Source of the DNA: Lachnospiraceae bacterium
GTDB taxonomy: Bacteria; Bacillota; Clostridia; Lachnospirales; Lachnospiraceae
Direction: 5' to 3'
Length of the DNA stretch: 64,000 nt
Assembly: GCA_030526195.1 (NCBI GenBank)
Contig: JAUNDG010000003.1
Coordinates: 62,001 to 126,000, forward strand
Translations under genes and position numbers: made by a program
The notes under the pieces: model-generated
Told to the model about the DNA's origin: nothing
Seen by the model: the letters and a program-made list of their open reading frames with translations, nothing else
Database searches by the model: none
Part shown: positions 45,750 through 54,622 of the stretch, in pieces
Layout of the letters: every line of letters starts with the position of its first letter
Numbering within the stretch: the stretch's first letter is position 1

Positions 45750-46688
45750 TTAACAGTTTTCCTCCTGCCATTTTTTCCAGTCAAAGACCGACTCAATGGC
45801 AGTGATGGCCACCTCGGCCATTTCCTCATCCGGTTCACGGGTGACCAGCTTCTGAAGCGCCAGACCCGGCTTGGTGAGCAGATCCACCAGAGCATTGTCG
45901 CTCTTGCCGCCCAGCCGCAGAAATTCATAGGCCACACCGGCAATAACCGGCACCAGGATGAGCCGCAGCACAATGCGCATCAGATGAGATGTGATCCCGC
46001 AAGCTCCCAGGATCAGGAAGCAGATGACGGTGATCACAATAACAATCAAAAGAAAGCTGGTGCCGCAGCGCTTGTGAAGCCGTGAACTCTTCAGCACATT
46101 TTCGGTGGTCAGCGGCAGACCGTGCTCAATGCAGTTGATGCATTTGTGCTCAGCCCCGTGATAAGCAAACACCCGCTGAATGTCCTTCATTCTGGAAATG
46201 AGGAACATATAGCCCAGGAAAATGACGATGCGCAGCAGCGCCTCCGCCACATTGATCAACACGTCGGATACCCCGATCCGGCCAAGCAGCGAGGCCAGAA
46301 AATACGGCAGTACCATAAAGACGCCTACCGCCAGGACAAGCGAAATGATAAGGGTGACCGTCATCATCACCCCCCAGCTTTTCTCTTCCTTTGCCTTTTC
46401 CTCTTCGGTCATGGTCTTCCGTTTTTCGCAGTCCTCTTCCTCTTCAAAAAACTGCGCGGACCACATCAGTGTGGACATCCCCACGATCATGGAATCCACA
46501 AAAGAGCAGACGCCCCGCAGGATCGGTATTTTTTCGGAACCCTTAAAGGCCAGATACCGCTTCACATCCCTGACATCTGTTTCAATTTCATGGTCGGCTT
46601 TCCTTACGGAAATGGCGTATTTTTCGCCGCTGCGCATCATAATGCCCTCAAGCACAGCCTGACCGCCGATACCGCATGAACGCTGCAT
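45750..46688 (-). CDS. DUF1385 (YqhQ-like) membrane protein
   Basis: A 312-residue protein of the DUF1385 family. The N-terminal motif GGQAVLEGIMMRSG near residue 7 and the AYHGAEHKCINCIEHG block near 178 are hallmarks. Four to five hydrophobic segments follow from about residue 105. The biochemical role is unknown. In many Clostridia it lies between rpmE and prmC-prfA. Here rpmE is upstream and prfA downstream, with prmC absent. GGGAG precedes the ATG at 46688. Confidence 0.92.
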   Translation of the reverse strand: MQRSCGIGGQAVLEGIMMRSGEKYAISVRKADHEIETDVRDVKRYLAFKGSEKIPILRGVCSFVDSMIVGMSTLMWSAQFFEEEEDCEKRKTMTEEEKAKEEKSWGVMMTVTLIISLVLAVGVFMVLPYFLASLLGRIGVSDVLINVAEALLRIVIFLGYMFLISRMKDIQRVFAYHGAEHKCINCIEHGLPLTTENVLKSSRLHKRCGTSFLLIVIVITVICFLILGACGITSHLMRIVLRLILVPVIAGVAYEFLRLGGKSDNALVDLLTKPGLALQKLVTREPDEEMAEVAITAIESVFDWKKWQEENC

Positions 46689-46723
46689 AAGATGCTCTCC
46701 CTTCCTGTCTGATAATGCAACGA

Positions 46724-46752
46724 ACGGGAACGATGCTCTGCACCGTTCCCGT
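46724..46752 (-). terminator. Hairpin after rpmE
   Basis: ACGGGAACG (46724-46732) pairs with CGTTCCCGT (46744-46752). No T-run follows on the minus strand, so it is a weak terminator, processing site or attenuator between rpmE and the DUF1385 gene. Confidence 0.5.
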
Positions 46753-46775
46753 CAGATTGATCTTTGACAATATAA

Positions 46776-46985
46776 TTAGTCGTTGTTGCCCATGTTGTAT
46801 TTCTTGTTGAAAGCTTCGATACGGCCACGGATCATGCTGGTCTTCTGTTTACCGGTATAGAACGGGTGGCACTTGGAGCAGATTTCAACATGGATATCTG
46901 TGTTTGTAGAACCTGTGACGAATGTGTTGCCGCAGTTGCAAGTCACTGTAGCCTGATGATACTGCGGATGGATACCTTCTCTCAT
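46776..46985 (-). CDS. rpmE: 50S ribosomal protein L31, zinc form
   Basis: A 69-residue L31 with the four zinc cysteines of the C+ form (CNCGNTF and [12 protein letters not shown]). It binds at the subunit interface of the ribosome. The start at 46985 gives the standard [10 protein letters not shown] and has GAGGT upstream. A GTG three codons earlier overlaps that site. It is first in a cluster with DUF1385 and prfA. Confidence 0.96.
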   Translation of the reverse strand: MREGIHPQYHQATVTCNCGNTFVTGSTNTDIHVEICSKCHPFYTGKQKTSMIRGRIEAFNKKYNMGNND

Positions 46986-47062
46986 AATTTTCACCTCTTA
47001 TAATTTTCCTGGTTTCTGTACAGGATTATTCACAATGCATCAAACATATTAGCACAGCTTAT

Positions 47063-47090
47063 TTGCGAATGCAAGAAAATGTGGTAAATT
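47063..47090 (+). promoter_or_regulatory. Possible promoter of the AlsK-like gene
   Basis: TTGCGA (47063-47068), 16-base spacer, TAAATT (47085-47090), about 105 bases before the ATG. The leader can fold into CCGGGG/CCCCGG and ACCGG/CCGGT hairpins, which may be regulatory. Confidence 0.5.
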
Positions 47091-47194
47091 AGTAGAGGAT
47101 ATCTCAGACCGGGGTCAGAAAAATATACGGTACAGCGGCCCCGGATCATTAACCGGTTTTTCCCTGCCGGTCACTATATCAGGAGGCTTGAAAT

Positions 47195-48130
47195 ATGAAA
47201 AAGCGTTACGCATTAGGCATCGATATCGGCGGCACCAACATCCGTTTCGGTATTGTGAGCAACGATTTTGAACTGATCTGCGACGAACGTCGTTCTTCCC
47301 AGGAACTGCTGGGCAAGAAGGGTGTCGAAGGTCTCATCGAAGGCACCCGTGACTTCCTGTCCCGCAACGCCAGAGACATCGTCGTTGAGGGCATCGGTGT
47401 TGATGTTCCCGGCCCGGTCAGCAGCGACCACAACTTTGTTTATTCCGTACCGAAGCTGAAAGGCCTCCAGAACGTGGCCCTGGGCAGCGCTCTGTCCGAA
47501 GCTGTGGGCATCCCGGTCTATGTCGGTCACGATGTGGACTTCCTGATGAATTACGACATCAAAAAAATGAACCTGGACCCGAATCACGAAAAGACGATCC
47601 TGGGCTTCTACCTGGGCACAGGCCTTGGCAACGGTCTTTACATCAACGGCCGTCTTCACGCCGGCAAACACGGCGTCACCGGCGAACTGGGTCATGCCCC
47701 GCTCTACGGCGTCACCGATGTGTGCGACTGCGGTCTTGAAGGCTGCACCGAGATCCGTACCAGCGGCAAGGCACTGGCGATCCTCGCCGAGCAGCTGTTC
47801 CCGGATACTTATATCGGCGACATCTTCACCAAGCACGGCGATCATCCGCGCATCATCCAGTTTGTGAAGGAAGCGGCTCTGCCCATGGCCAGCGAGATCT
47901 CCATCCTCGATCCGGACTATGTCATCCTTGGCGGCGGTGTTATCAACATGGCCGACTTCCCCATTAAGATGCTGGAAGACGAGATCACACGCCGCACCCG
48001 TCACCCGCTGCCGGCTGAGGATCTTCATTTCCTGCATGCCACAGACGGCCAGAACACCGGTGTTATCGGAGGCTGCATAATCGTCTTCGACTGGCTGGAT
48101 GAGCTGCGCAAAAAACAGACCCTGGCTTGA
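47195..48130 (+). CDS. ROK-family sugar kinase, AlsK (allose kinase)-like
   Basis: A 311-residue kinase. The phosphate-1 loop is GIDIGGTNIRFGIV, the sugar-binding region VTGELGHAPL near residue 160 and the zinc motif CDCGLEGCTEIRTSG near 175. The DPDYVILGGGVINMADFP block near 240 closely resembles E. coli AlsK as I remember it, more than glucokinases. rpiB follows 146 bp later, and E. coli RpiB (AlsB) isomerises allose-6-phosphate, so the pair could form an allose route. No allose epimerase or transporter is beside it. AGGAGG precedes the ATG. Confidence 0.8.
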   Translation: MKKRYALGIDIGGTNIRFGIVSNDFELICDERRSSQELLGKKGVEGLIEGTRDFLSRNARDIVVEGIGVDVPGPVSSDHNFVYSVPKLKGLQNVALGSALSEAVGIPVYVGHDVDFLMNYDIKKMNLDPNHEKTILGFYLGTGLGNGLYINGRLHAGKHGVTGELGHAPLYGVTDVCDCGLEGCTEIRTSGKALAILAEQLFPDTYIGDIFTKHGDHPRIIQFVKEAALPMASEISILDPDYVILGGGVINMADFPIKMLEDEITRRTRHPLPAEDLHFLHATDGQNTGVIGGCIIVFDWLDELRKKQTLA

Positions 48131-48153
48131 TCGGCGATAAGGTTCTGGCGCCC

Positions 48154-48181
48154 GCAGCCCCATTTTCGAAAATGAGGCTGC
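48154..48181 (+). terminator. Hairpin made from CATTTTC and GAAAATG after the kinase gene
   Basis: GCAGCC-C-CATTTTCGAAAATG-A-GGCTGC. The centre is two facing copies of GAAAATG, and outer GCAGCC/GGCTGC arms extend the stem. TCTCCTGCT follows, so termination may be weak. Confidence 0.6.
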
Positions 48182-48276
48182 TCTCCTGCTCCGCACTTTG
48201 GCGGTCAGGATTCCGTTGTTTCATATAATATTTTATATACATTGTCAGACATGACACATTTAGGAGGAAAGTTAGT

Positions 48277-48735
48277 ATGAAAGTTGGTTTTGGCTGCGAT
48301 CATGTTGCGATCGATCTGAAGAACACTCTGATGGAACACATCAAAGAAAAATACGGTTACGAATGCGTTGACTTCGGCGCCTATGATCCGAACGTCAAGG
48401 TTGACTACCCGATCCCGGGCCAGGCTGTGGCTGAAGCCATCAAAGCCGGCGAATGTGATAAGGGTGTGCTGATCTGCGGCACAGGTATCGGCATCTCTCT
48501 GGCTGCCAATAAGGTACCGGGCATCCGCGCTGCTGTCTGCTCTGAACCGTATTCCGCCAAGCTGACTGTTGAACATAACAACTCTCACATCATCGCCATG
48601 GGCGCCCGCGTGGTTGGTCCGGAACTGGCCAAGATGATCGTGGATGCTTTCTTTGATGCCGAATTCGAGGGTGGCCGTCATCAGAAGCGTGTCGACCTGC
48701 TGACAGCCATCGAAGAAAAATACAGCAAAGGCTGA
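48277..48735 (+). CDS. rpiB: Ribose-5-phosphate isomerase B
   Basis: A 152-residue RpiB of standard length. The N-terminal GCDHVAIDLKN, the catalytic Cys in LICGTGIGISLAANK near residue 70 and VEHNNSHIIAMGARVVG near 100 are conserved. It isomerises ribose-5-phosphate and, in some species, allose-6-phosphate. It sits between two ROK-family genes, and the downstream ROK gene starts six bases after its stop. TAGGAGG precedes the ATG at 48277. Confidence 0.93.
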   Translation: MKVGFGCDHVAIDLKNTLMEHIKEKYGYECVDFGAYDPNVKVDYPIPGQAVAEAIKAGECDKGVLICGTGIGISLAANKVPGIRAAVCSEPYSAKLTVEHNNSHIIAMGARVVGPELAKMIVDAFFDAEFEGGRHQKRVDLLTAIEEKYSKG

Positions 48736-48740
48736 TCGCC

Positions 48741-49730
48741 ATGGACACTGTATGCACCAACAAGCCCCTCTACCTGGGGGTTGAGATCGGCGGCACCAAG
48801 CAGCAGATTTGTTTAGGGACAGGTGACGGCACCATTTCAGACACCCGCGAGGTCCGTCTGGGGGATGTGACCGCCACTGAGATCCTGGACTGGATCCGCA
48901 CCACGGTTCTGGATTATATGGATCGGTACCCCATCGCCGGCATCGGTGTCGGGTTCGGAGGTCCTCTGGAACTGAAGACAGGTCGGGTACTGTGCTCCAT
49001 TCAGGTGCCGGGCTGGGAGAATTTCAAGCTGACCGAATGGTTTGAGGAAAACTTCCATGTACCGGTTCTGGTGGCTAATGACACCTTTACCGGCGGTATG
49101 GCTGAACTGTATGCCGGAGCCGGCAAAGGCTCTCGCCTGATGTACTACACCAATATCGGCACAGGCATCGGCGGCGGCATTTACTTTGGCGGTAAGGGCT
49201 ATGACGGCATCGGTTTCGGCGCCGGTTATCTGGGCACCACCTATGTGCCGGACTGGCGTTCCACTGAACCGGGCGCCATGACCCATATGGAGCTTCTGGT
49301 TTCCGGCAAAAGCATTGCCCAGCGCCTCAGCACCCCGGGCTATGTGCCGGCAGATTCAAAGCTGATGGCTCTGGCCACCTATGATGAAGCCGGTAAGCTT
49401 CACCTCTCAGCCAAAGAGCTGGCCGAAGCCGTGAAAGCCGGCGACACCTTCGCCACAGAGGAGCTGGACCGTATTTCCCTGTCCTTCTCCACCGCCCTGG
49501 CCAATATGCTGGCTCTGTCCGGCATCAAGGACGTGGTCATCGGCGGCGGTGTGGCCAATATGGGCGACATCCTGTTTGACCGGATCCGTCGTGATACACA
49601 GTGCCTGGCCTTTGTGGCCAACAAGGGGGCTATTAACATTCGCCCCAGCGCTCTTCTTGATACAGCGGTTCCTGTGGGAGCCCTCATCCTGGCCGCCGGC
49701 GGACGCAAGCTGCTGATCGAAGATATTTAA
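48741..49730 (+). CDS. ROK-family protein lacking the zinc motif
   Basis: A 329-residue ROK-fold protein: GVEIGGTKQQICLG as phosphate-1 loop, GVGFGGPLELKTG near residue 72, NIGTGIGGGIYFGG near 137 and VVIGGGVANMGD near 270. The CxCGxxGC zinc motif of most ROK kinases is missing; the corresponding region reads YVPDWRSTEPGAMTHMELLVSG. There is no helix-turn-helix, so it is not a ROK repressor. It may be a kinase with altered sugar choice or a non-catalytic partner. It is tightly linked to rpiB and ends in a bidirectional terminator. Confidence 0.82.
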   Translation: MDTVCTNKPLYLGVEIGGTKQQICLGTGDGTISDTREVRLGDVTATEILDWIRTTVLDYMDRYPIAGIGVGFGGPLELKTGRVLCSIQVPGWENFKLTEWFEENFHVPVLVANDTFTGGMAELYAGAGKGSRLMYYTNIGTGIGGGIYFGGKGYDGIGFGAGYLGTTYVPDWRSTEPGAMTHMELLVSGKSIAQRLSTPGYVPADSKLMALATYDEAGKLHLSAKELAEAVKAGDTFATEELDRISLSFSTALANMLALSGIKDVVIGGGVANMGDILFDRIRRDTQCLAFVANKGAINIRPSALLDTAVPVGALILAAGGRKLLIEDI

Positions 49731-49770
49731 CCGGGATACCCTTTATTCATCCCGGACAATACAACAAAGA

Positions 49771-49800
49771 AAACCGCTCGGAAATCCGAGCGGTTTTCTT
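49771..49800. terminator. Bidirectional terminator
   Basis: AAACCGCTCGG (49771-49781), loop AAAT, CCGAGCGGTTT (49786-49796), with T-runs on both strands. It serves the ROK gene on the plus strand and the protease gene on the minus strand. Confidence 0.94.
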
Positions 49801-49819
49801 TATTAATGCCCTATTATAT

Positions 49820-52411
49820 TCAGGCACCGTGACGTGTTGCCTGATCAAACAGTGCTCTCACATCCTCCGATAACACATCAGCCGCGCCGAACATATAGCC
49901 ATGCTCGATCAGCGACTTTCGTCTTGTGATGATTTCCTGAATTGCGATATTGTCTTCCGTTGCGATATTCTGGGACAGAATCAATACGGAATTATTATGA
50001 CCACAGAAAGCGCCACCTGTCAGCGCATCGGGGAAGTTTTCGTCTTTGCCTCTCGCCACACCGGGATAGTCAAAACTCAGAGCCTCTACCGGTTGCGGAA
50101 TAGGTAAAGTGCTATTGAGACCGCTGCTCCAAGTAACAATCTTTTCATTTGTTACAAAGCGATTACTCCCGCAAAGCCGCAATACCTGATTATACCCGAG
50201 ACGTGCTATCAGGTAATTCTCAACTGACATTGAAACCACGGGTTCCGCACCAATAATCAGAGCATATGTAAAAGCTCCCGAATTGATTATCTGCTGAATC
50301 TGAGGTATCAAATCCTCATCACTGTGTACAAGGAAGATCGGTGAATGCGTCGCATAGGCATAAGCCGATCCTGACAGAGCATCTGCCGGAGACGAACCAT
50401 TGGCGATGATGGCCATATCTGACCATTCTCCGATTCCGGCCCTGTATACAGCGGCACACGTCTCGTATCGGTTATTGCCATAATACCGCTCAACGCTTCT
50501 GACCCCGCTAATTTGCCTGATAGCTGTTACCACCTCATCACTGACAACCTCCGGTGCCCCGAGGATAATCACATGCTGAGCTCCCAAACGACGAATTTCA
50601 GCAGCCGTTTCCGGCGGCAAGGATGTCGATCGTGTCAACAACATCGGACAATCGTATATACCGGCTAAAGCCGTTCCGGATAAGGCATCCGGGAATGCAT
50701 TACCTCTCGCCACAACTACGGTGTCACAACTACCGTCTTCCCAGCCTTCCTGTGAAACAGCCGCCATCGTTTCATAACGCGAATTCCCGGCCAGACGCTT
50801 CCAATAGCCATAAGATGCTCGCCAAACAGCTTTATGCGCATTAATGCGCCCCCTGCCGTAATTGCCTGCCGTAACACCTTCCGGAATCGATATCGGATCC
50901 GAGCTTGAATACAATATGTATTTTGCCTCAGGGATTGTCAGATCAGGATCAGCCGCAAACATCAAAGCCAAAACACCTGATACAATCGGAGCCGACATTG
51001 ATGCTCCATTTTGTGTAACAGAATCTCCATCTGATATCGTCAAAATATCAACACCAGGTGCTGCAATGTCTTTCCCGACACCACAAAGGGCGAAATCAGC
51101 GACGTTATCTTCCCTATCTGAAGGCGTTACCGAAATACAGGCATCATAATCTGCCGGGTATACCATTGGCGGACGCGGGTCTGTATCCCAGGCAGCACCA
51201 CCGGATGCCACATTGATGATACCGTTCGCCTCTGCTTCAAACATAAGAAGATCCATAGCTCTGTCATACGTGTCCGACGTATAAATGCTCATATTGATAA
51301 TACGAACATTCACATCTGACGGCACCTCATCTATTAAGTAGCGATAGGCATTTGTAATGGATGAGGAGCGAACGTAAAAGGAATCCGGCTCCACGATATT
51401 AATCGGAATGATATTAGCATTGTAGGATACACCAGCTATACCATTGCCATTATCTGCCACGGCAGATATCACGCCGGCCACACTCGTGCCATGAACGCCA
51501 CTATGATAAACCATCGACTGTTGTGAAACAGCATCATAAGCGTAGTCAGTTAAAATATTGGCCGAAAGATCCGGATGATCTGCATTTACTTTATCATCTA
51601 AAACAGCAATTGTGACTTGGCCATCAGATTTTGAATCATTCCAGGCTTTATCGACACTGATTTTTTCCAGATACCATTGATCAGCTATCAAGGTATCGTC
51701 GGGAACGGAAGCCAATTGATACAGAGCATCCACTTCCGCATATTTTACATATTCACTGCTCTCAAGATCCGCAATCGCTTCTTTTACGGACCGGTCATCA
51801 CGAATCAAAAGATGGGCAATTTTGCCACCTTCCCAATCACCCCAATAGCAAATAGATTCCACTTCACAATTAAAGGCTTCTGCCACTTCATATACAACAG
51901 CTTTATCCTCTAATGAGTCAGCAAAGGTGACCAACACTTCGCCATCAGCATAATCAACGCCGGGTGTAAATTTTTCCCACTCCAAAAGAAGACCGGAATA
52001 TGGCACTTTTTCCTCCGGTTTAAATGAGGGATCACCGGCCAGGCGATACAAAGCATCCACCTCGGCATACTGCACGTACGGGCTTGTTTCCAGATCGATA
52101 ATAGCCTGCTTGACTGATCTATCATCATTGATCAGCATATGAACAATCTTGCCGCCGTGCCACTTTCCCCAATAGCAGATACTTTCAACAGTACAGTTAA
52201 ATTCTTCCGCCACCTGATAGACGATACTCTTGTCTTCTATATCATCTTCAAAGGTGACTAACACTTCACCATCCGCATAATCAACACCGGGCGTGAAGCG
52301 ATCTATATCAATATCCAAACCGGACCAGGCCAGTACATTCGTTGCCAATGCTCCTATGCAAACACTCAATATCAGAATAACCGTCAATGCTTTTCTCACG
52401 TATTTTTTCAT
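49820..52411 (-). CDS. Secreted subtilisin-like (S8) protein with duplicated propeptide and CWB2 domains
   Basis: 863 residues: signal peptide (1-30), two copies of a propeptide-like module (about 38-124 and 147-234, each beginning FTPGVDYADGEVLVTF), a subtilase domain (about 245-545) and three cell wall-binding 2 repeats to the end. The catalytic candidates are Asp272 (VLDDKVN), His307 (GVHGTSVAG) and Ser471 (NGASMSAP). The usual D-S/T-G is D-D-K, and the oxyanion-hole Asn of the AAGN motif is replaced (VASGGAAW, Ala406), so activity may be reduced. CWB2 repeats attach proteins to wall polymers, as in Clostridioides. Start 52411 has GGAG eight bases upstream. The longer frame adds 30 residues before the signal. 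Confidence 0.88.
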   Translation of the reverse strand: MKKYVRKALTVILILSVCIGALATNVLAWSGLDIDIDRFTPGVDYADGEVLVTFEDDIEDKSIVYQVAEEFNCTVESICYWGKWHGGKIVHMLINDDRSVKQAIIDLETSPYVQYAEVDALYRLAGDPSFKPEEKVPYSGLLLEWEKFTPGVDYADGEVLVTFADSLEDKAVVYEVAEAFNCEVESICYWGDWEGGKIAHLLIRDDRSVKEAIADLESSEYVKYAEVDALYQLASVPDDTLIADQWYLEKISVDKAWNDSKSDGQVTIAVLDDKVNADHPDLSANILTDYAYDAVSQQSMVYHSGVHGTSVAGVISAVADNGNGIAGVSYNANIIPINIVEPDSFYVRSSSITNAYRYLIDEVPSDVNVRIINMSIYTSDTYDRAMDLLMFEAEANGIINVASGGAAWDTDPRPPMVYPADYDACISVTPSDREDNVADFALCGVGKDIAAPGVDILTISDGDSVTQNGASMSAPIVSGVLALMFAADPDLTIPEAKYILYSSSDPISIPEGVTAGNYGRGRINAHKAVWRASYGYWKRLAGNSRYETMAAVSQEGWEDGSCDTVVVARGNAFPDALSGTALAGIYDCPMLLTRSTSLPPETAAEIRRLGAQHVIILGAPEVVSDEVVTAIRQISGVRSVERYYGNNRYETCAAVYRAGIGEWSDMAIIANGSSPADALSGSAYAYATHSPIFLVHSDEDLIPQIQQIINSGAFTYALIIGAEPVVSMSVENYLIARLGYNQVLRLCGSNRFVTNEKIVTWSSGLNSTLPIPQPVEALSFDYPGVARGKDENFPDALTGGAFCGHNNSVLILSQNIATEDNIAIQEIITRRKSLIEHGYMFGAADVLSEDVRALFDQATRHGA

Positions 52412-52457
52412 AAAGCCCACTCCTTTCGTAAAAAATACGTAACATTTATCTGTTTTT

Positions 52458-52486
52458 ATTATATTGATATTTGTTGCAATTCGCAA
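52458..52486 (-). promoter_or_regulatory. Promoter of the CWB2 protease gene
   Basis: Minus strand TTGCGA (52481-52486), 17-base spacer, TATAAT (52458-52463), with a leader of about 40 bases to the ATG at 52411. Confidence 0.75.
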
Positions 52487-52594
52487 CCCTTTCTTGTTCA
52501 CACAGTCATGAAAATCACTATTATTTCATTACGCGACCATATTATTCTGCATATTGGATCGTCATCTCTTCGCACCATTCTTACAGAAATGCAA

Positions 52595-52644
52595 AAACAC
52601 CGCCCTGCATAGAATGTGATTCTCTCTATGCAAAGCGGTGTTTT
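52595..52644 (-). terminator. Terminator after the transketolase genes
   Basis: AACACCGC...GCATAGA and TCTATGC...GCGGTGTT form a long two-part stem. T-runs occur on both strands (TTTTTGC on the minus strand), so it may also shield the protease promoter. Confidence 0.85.
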
Positions 52645-52667
52645 ATTTCTCTCTCAAGAGTATGTTT

Positions 52668-53609
52668 TTATTTCACAAAAGCCTTCACTCTGGCGGCGAT
52701 GGTTTCTGCATCCAGACCATATTTCTTGATCAGGGTAACAGCCGGGCCGGATTCACCAAAGGTATCATTAACACCAATCTTCAGAACCGGTGTCGGAGCC
52801 TTCTCAGAAAGAACTTCGCAAACAGCAGCACCAAGGCCACCGATCACGTTATGTTCTTCCACTGTGACAACCTTACCTGTTTCCTTGGCGGAAGCCACGA
52901 CCAGTTCTTCATCCAGCGGTTTGATGGTGTGGATGTTGATCACCTTGGCTTCGATGCCTTCGGCTGCCAGCATCTCGGCAGCGATCATGGATTCGTTGAC
53001 TTCCAGACCGGAGGCGATGATAGTGACATCCTTACCTTCGCGAAGGACAACACCCTTGCCCATCTCGAATTTATAAGTTTCTTCATCATTGAATACCGGA
53101 ACAGCCAGACGACCGAGACGGACGTAAGCCGGACCTTCATAGTCATACAGAGCCTTGATCATAGCGCGGGCTTCCACGTCATCACAGGGCTGCATAACGA
53201 CCATACCCGGAATGACGCGCATCAGAGCCAGATCTTCCAGGCACTGATGTGTGGCACCGTCTTCACCGACGGAAATACCGGCATGTGTAGCGCAGATCTT
53301 AACATTCAGATGCGGATAACCGATGGAGTTACGGATCTGTTCGAAAGCACGACCGGCAGCGAACATAGCAAATGTGCTGGCGAAGGGCTTCATACCGGCG
53401 GCGGCCATACCGGCGGCCACACCCATCAGGTTGCCTTCCTGAATACCGCAGTCGATAAAACGATCCGGATAAGCTTTCTTAAATACGCCTGTCTGTGTGG
53501 CAGCTGCCAGGTCGGCATCTAAAACGACAAAATCGTCATGTACTTCTGCCAGTTCAACCAGGGCCTTGCCATAGCTGGCTCTTGTTGCGATTTTCTTTAC
53601 TTCTGACAT
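52668..53609 (-). CDS. Transketolase, C-terminal subunit
   Basis: A 313-residue protein containing the pyrimidine-binding and C-terminal domains of a split transketolase. GIQEGNLMGVAAGMAAAG near residue 55 holds the catalytic Glu that activates thiamine diphosphate. It pairs with the N-terminal subunit gene, whose stop it overlaps by 13 bases. Together they exchange two-carbon units in the pentose phosphate pathway, supplying ribose and erythrose phosphates. GAGGAGG precedes the ATG. Split forms are common in Clostridia. Confidence 0.94.
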   Translation of the reverse strand: MSEVKKIATRASYGKALVELAEVHDDFVVLDADLAAATQTGVFKKAYPDRFIDCGIQEGNLMGVAAGMAAAGMKPFASTFAMFAAGRAFEQIRNSIGYPHLNVKICATHAGISVGEDGATHQCLEDLALMRVIPGMVVMQPCDDVEARAMIKALYDYEGPAYVRLGRLAVPVFNDEETYKFEMGKGVVLREGKDVTIIASGLEVNESMIAAEMLAAEGIEAKVINIHTIKPLDEELVVASAKETGKVVTVEEHNVIGGLGAAVCEVLSEKAPTPVLKIGVNDTFGESGPAVTLIKKYGLDAETIAARVKAFVK

Positions 53610-54439
53610 AATGCCTCCTCTGCCTTTCTCAGTTCTTCCAGTGCGATAGCTTTTTCTTCATCGTTCGGGGCCTTACCGTGCCAACCGACCTGATTTTCCA
53701 TATAGGAAATGCCTTTGCCCTTAACCGTCTTCATGACGATGCAAGACGGCATGCCCTTTGTGGCCTTCGCTTCTTTAAATGCAGCATCCAGCTGATTCAG
53801 ATCATTACCGTCTTCAACGTTGATCACGTGGCAGTTGAAGGCTTCGAATTTCTTGTCGATCGGGTACGGTGAGTTGACCTCTGTGATCGGACCGTCGATC
53901 TGCAGGTTGTTGTTGTCAACGATCAGGCACAGGTTATCAAGACCCTTGTTGCCGGCCAGCATGGCAGCTTCCCAAACCTGACCTTCTTCGATCTCACCAT
54001 CGCCCAGCAGGCAGTATGTACGATAACTGTCACCGCGCAGCTTAGCGGCAAGCGCCATACCTACAGCAGCGGAAATGCCCTGGCCCAGGGAACCTGAAGA
54101 CATATCAACGCCCGGTGTGTCCTGCATACAGGGATGACCCTGCAGACGGGAATCCACATGGCGCAGTGTCAGCAGTTCTTCTACCGGGAAAAAGCCTCTG
54201 TGAGCCAGTGTGGAATACAGCACCGGTGCAGCATGGCCTTTTGACAGGACGAAACGATCACGGTCAGCTTTTCTCGGATCGGCCGGGTCAATGTTCTGCA
54301 TTTCTTCGAAATACAGATAGACGAGGCATTCGACGGATGATAATGAACCGCCCGGATGTCCGGCTTTTGCAGAATGAAGTGCTTCGATGATGCCCCTGCG
54401 GACATCAACAGCTTTCTTTTGCAGTTCCAGTTTATTCAT
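53597..54439 (-). CDS. Transketolase, N-terminal subunit
   Basis: A 280-residue thiamine-diphosphate domain. The cofactor and magnesium motif is LLGDGEIEEGQVWEAAMLAGNK (positions about 150-172, with Gly-Asp-Gly at the start), and substrate histidines appear in SAKAGHPGGSLS near 25 and SKGHAAPVLY near 68. It must combine with the adjacent C-terminal subunit. The nearby rpiB gene works in the same pathway, but is 5 kb away on the other strand. A weak purine-rich site precedes the ATG at 54439. Confidence 0.95.
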   Translation of the reverse strand: MNKLELQKKAVDVRRGIIEALHSAKAGHPGGSLSSVECLVYLYFEEMQNIDPADPRKADRDRFVLSKGHAAPVLYSTLAHRGFFPVEELLTLRHVDSRLQGHPCMQDTPGVDMSSGSLGQGISAAVGMALAAKLRGDSYRTYCLLGDGEIEEGQVWEAAMLAGNKGLDNLCLIVDNNNLQIDGPITEVNSPYPIDKKFEAFNCHVINVEDGNDLNQLDAAFKEAKATKGMPSCIVMKTVKGKGISYMENQVGWHGKAPNDEEKAIALEELRKAEEALCQK

Positions 54440-54622
54440 GTTATTTCCTTTCTCATGAGTCTTGCGACTGCATCGATCAGTAAGTTAATAAGATTTTTTT
54501 CATGTCAACTATAACAAAATCGCCCGCTGAATTCAATGTCAAACCCTGACGAAAACACAAGATAATACGGGCTTTTATTTGGCAGGATAGCCTGTCCGAG
54601 ACATGTTCTTAATGACATATCT

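Noticed and set aside
47213..48196. A 327-codon minus-strand frame opposite the AlsK-like kinase
   Set aside because: Antisense shadow. The kinase has a strong ribosome-binding site and intact ROK motifs.
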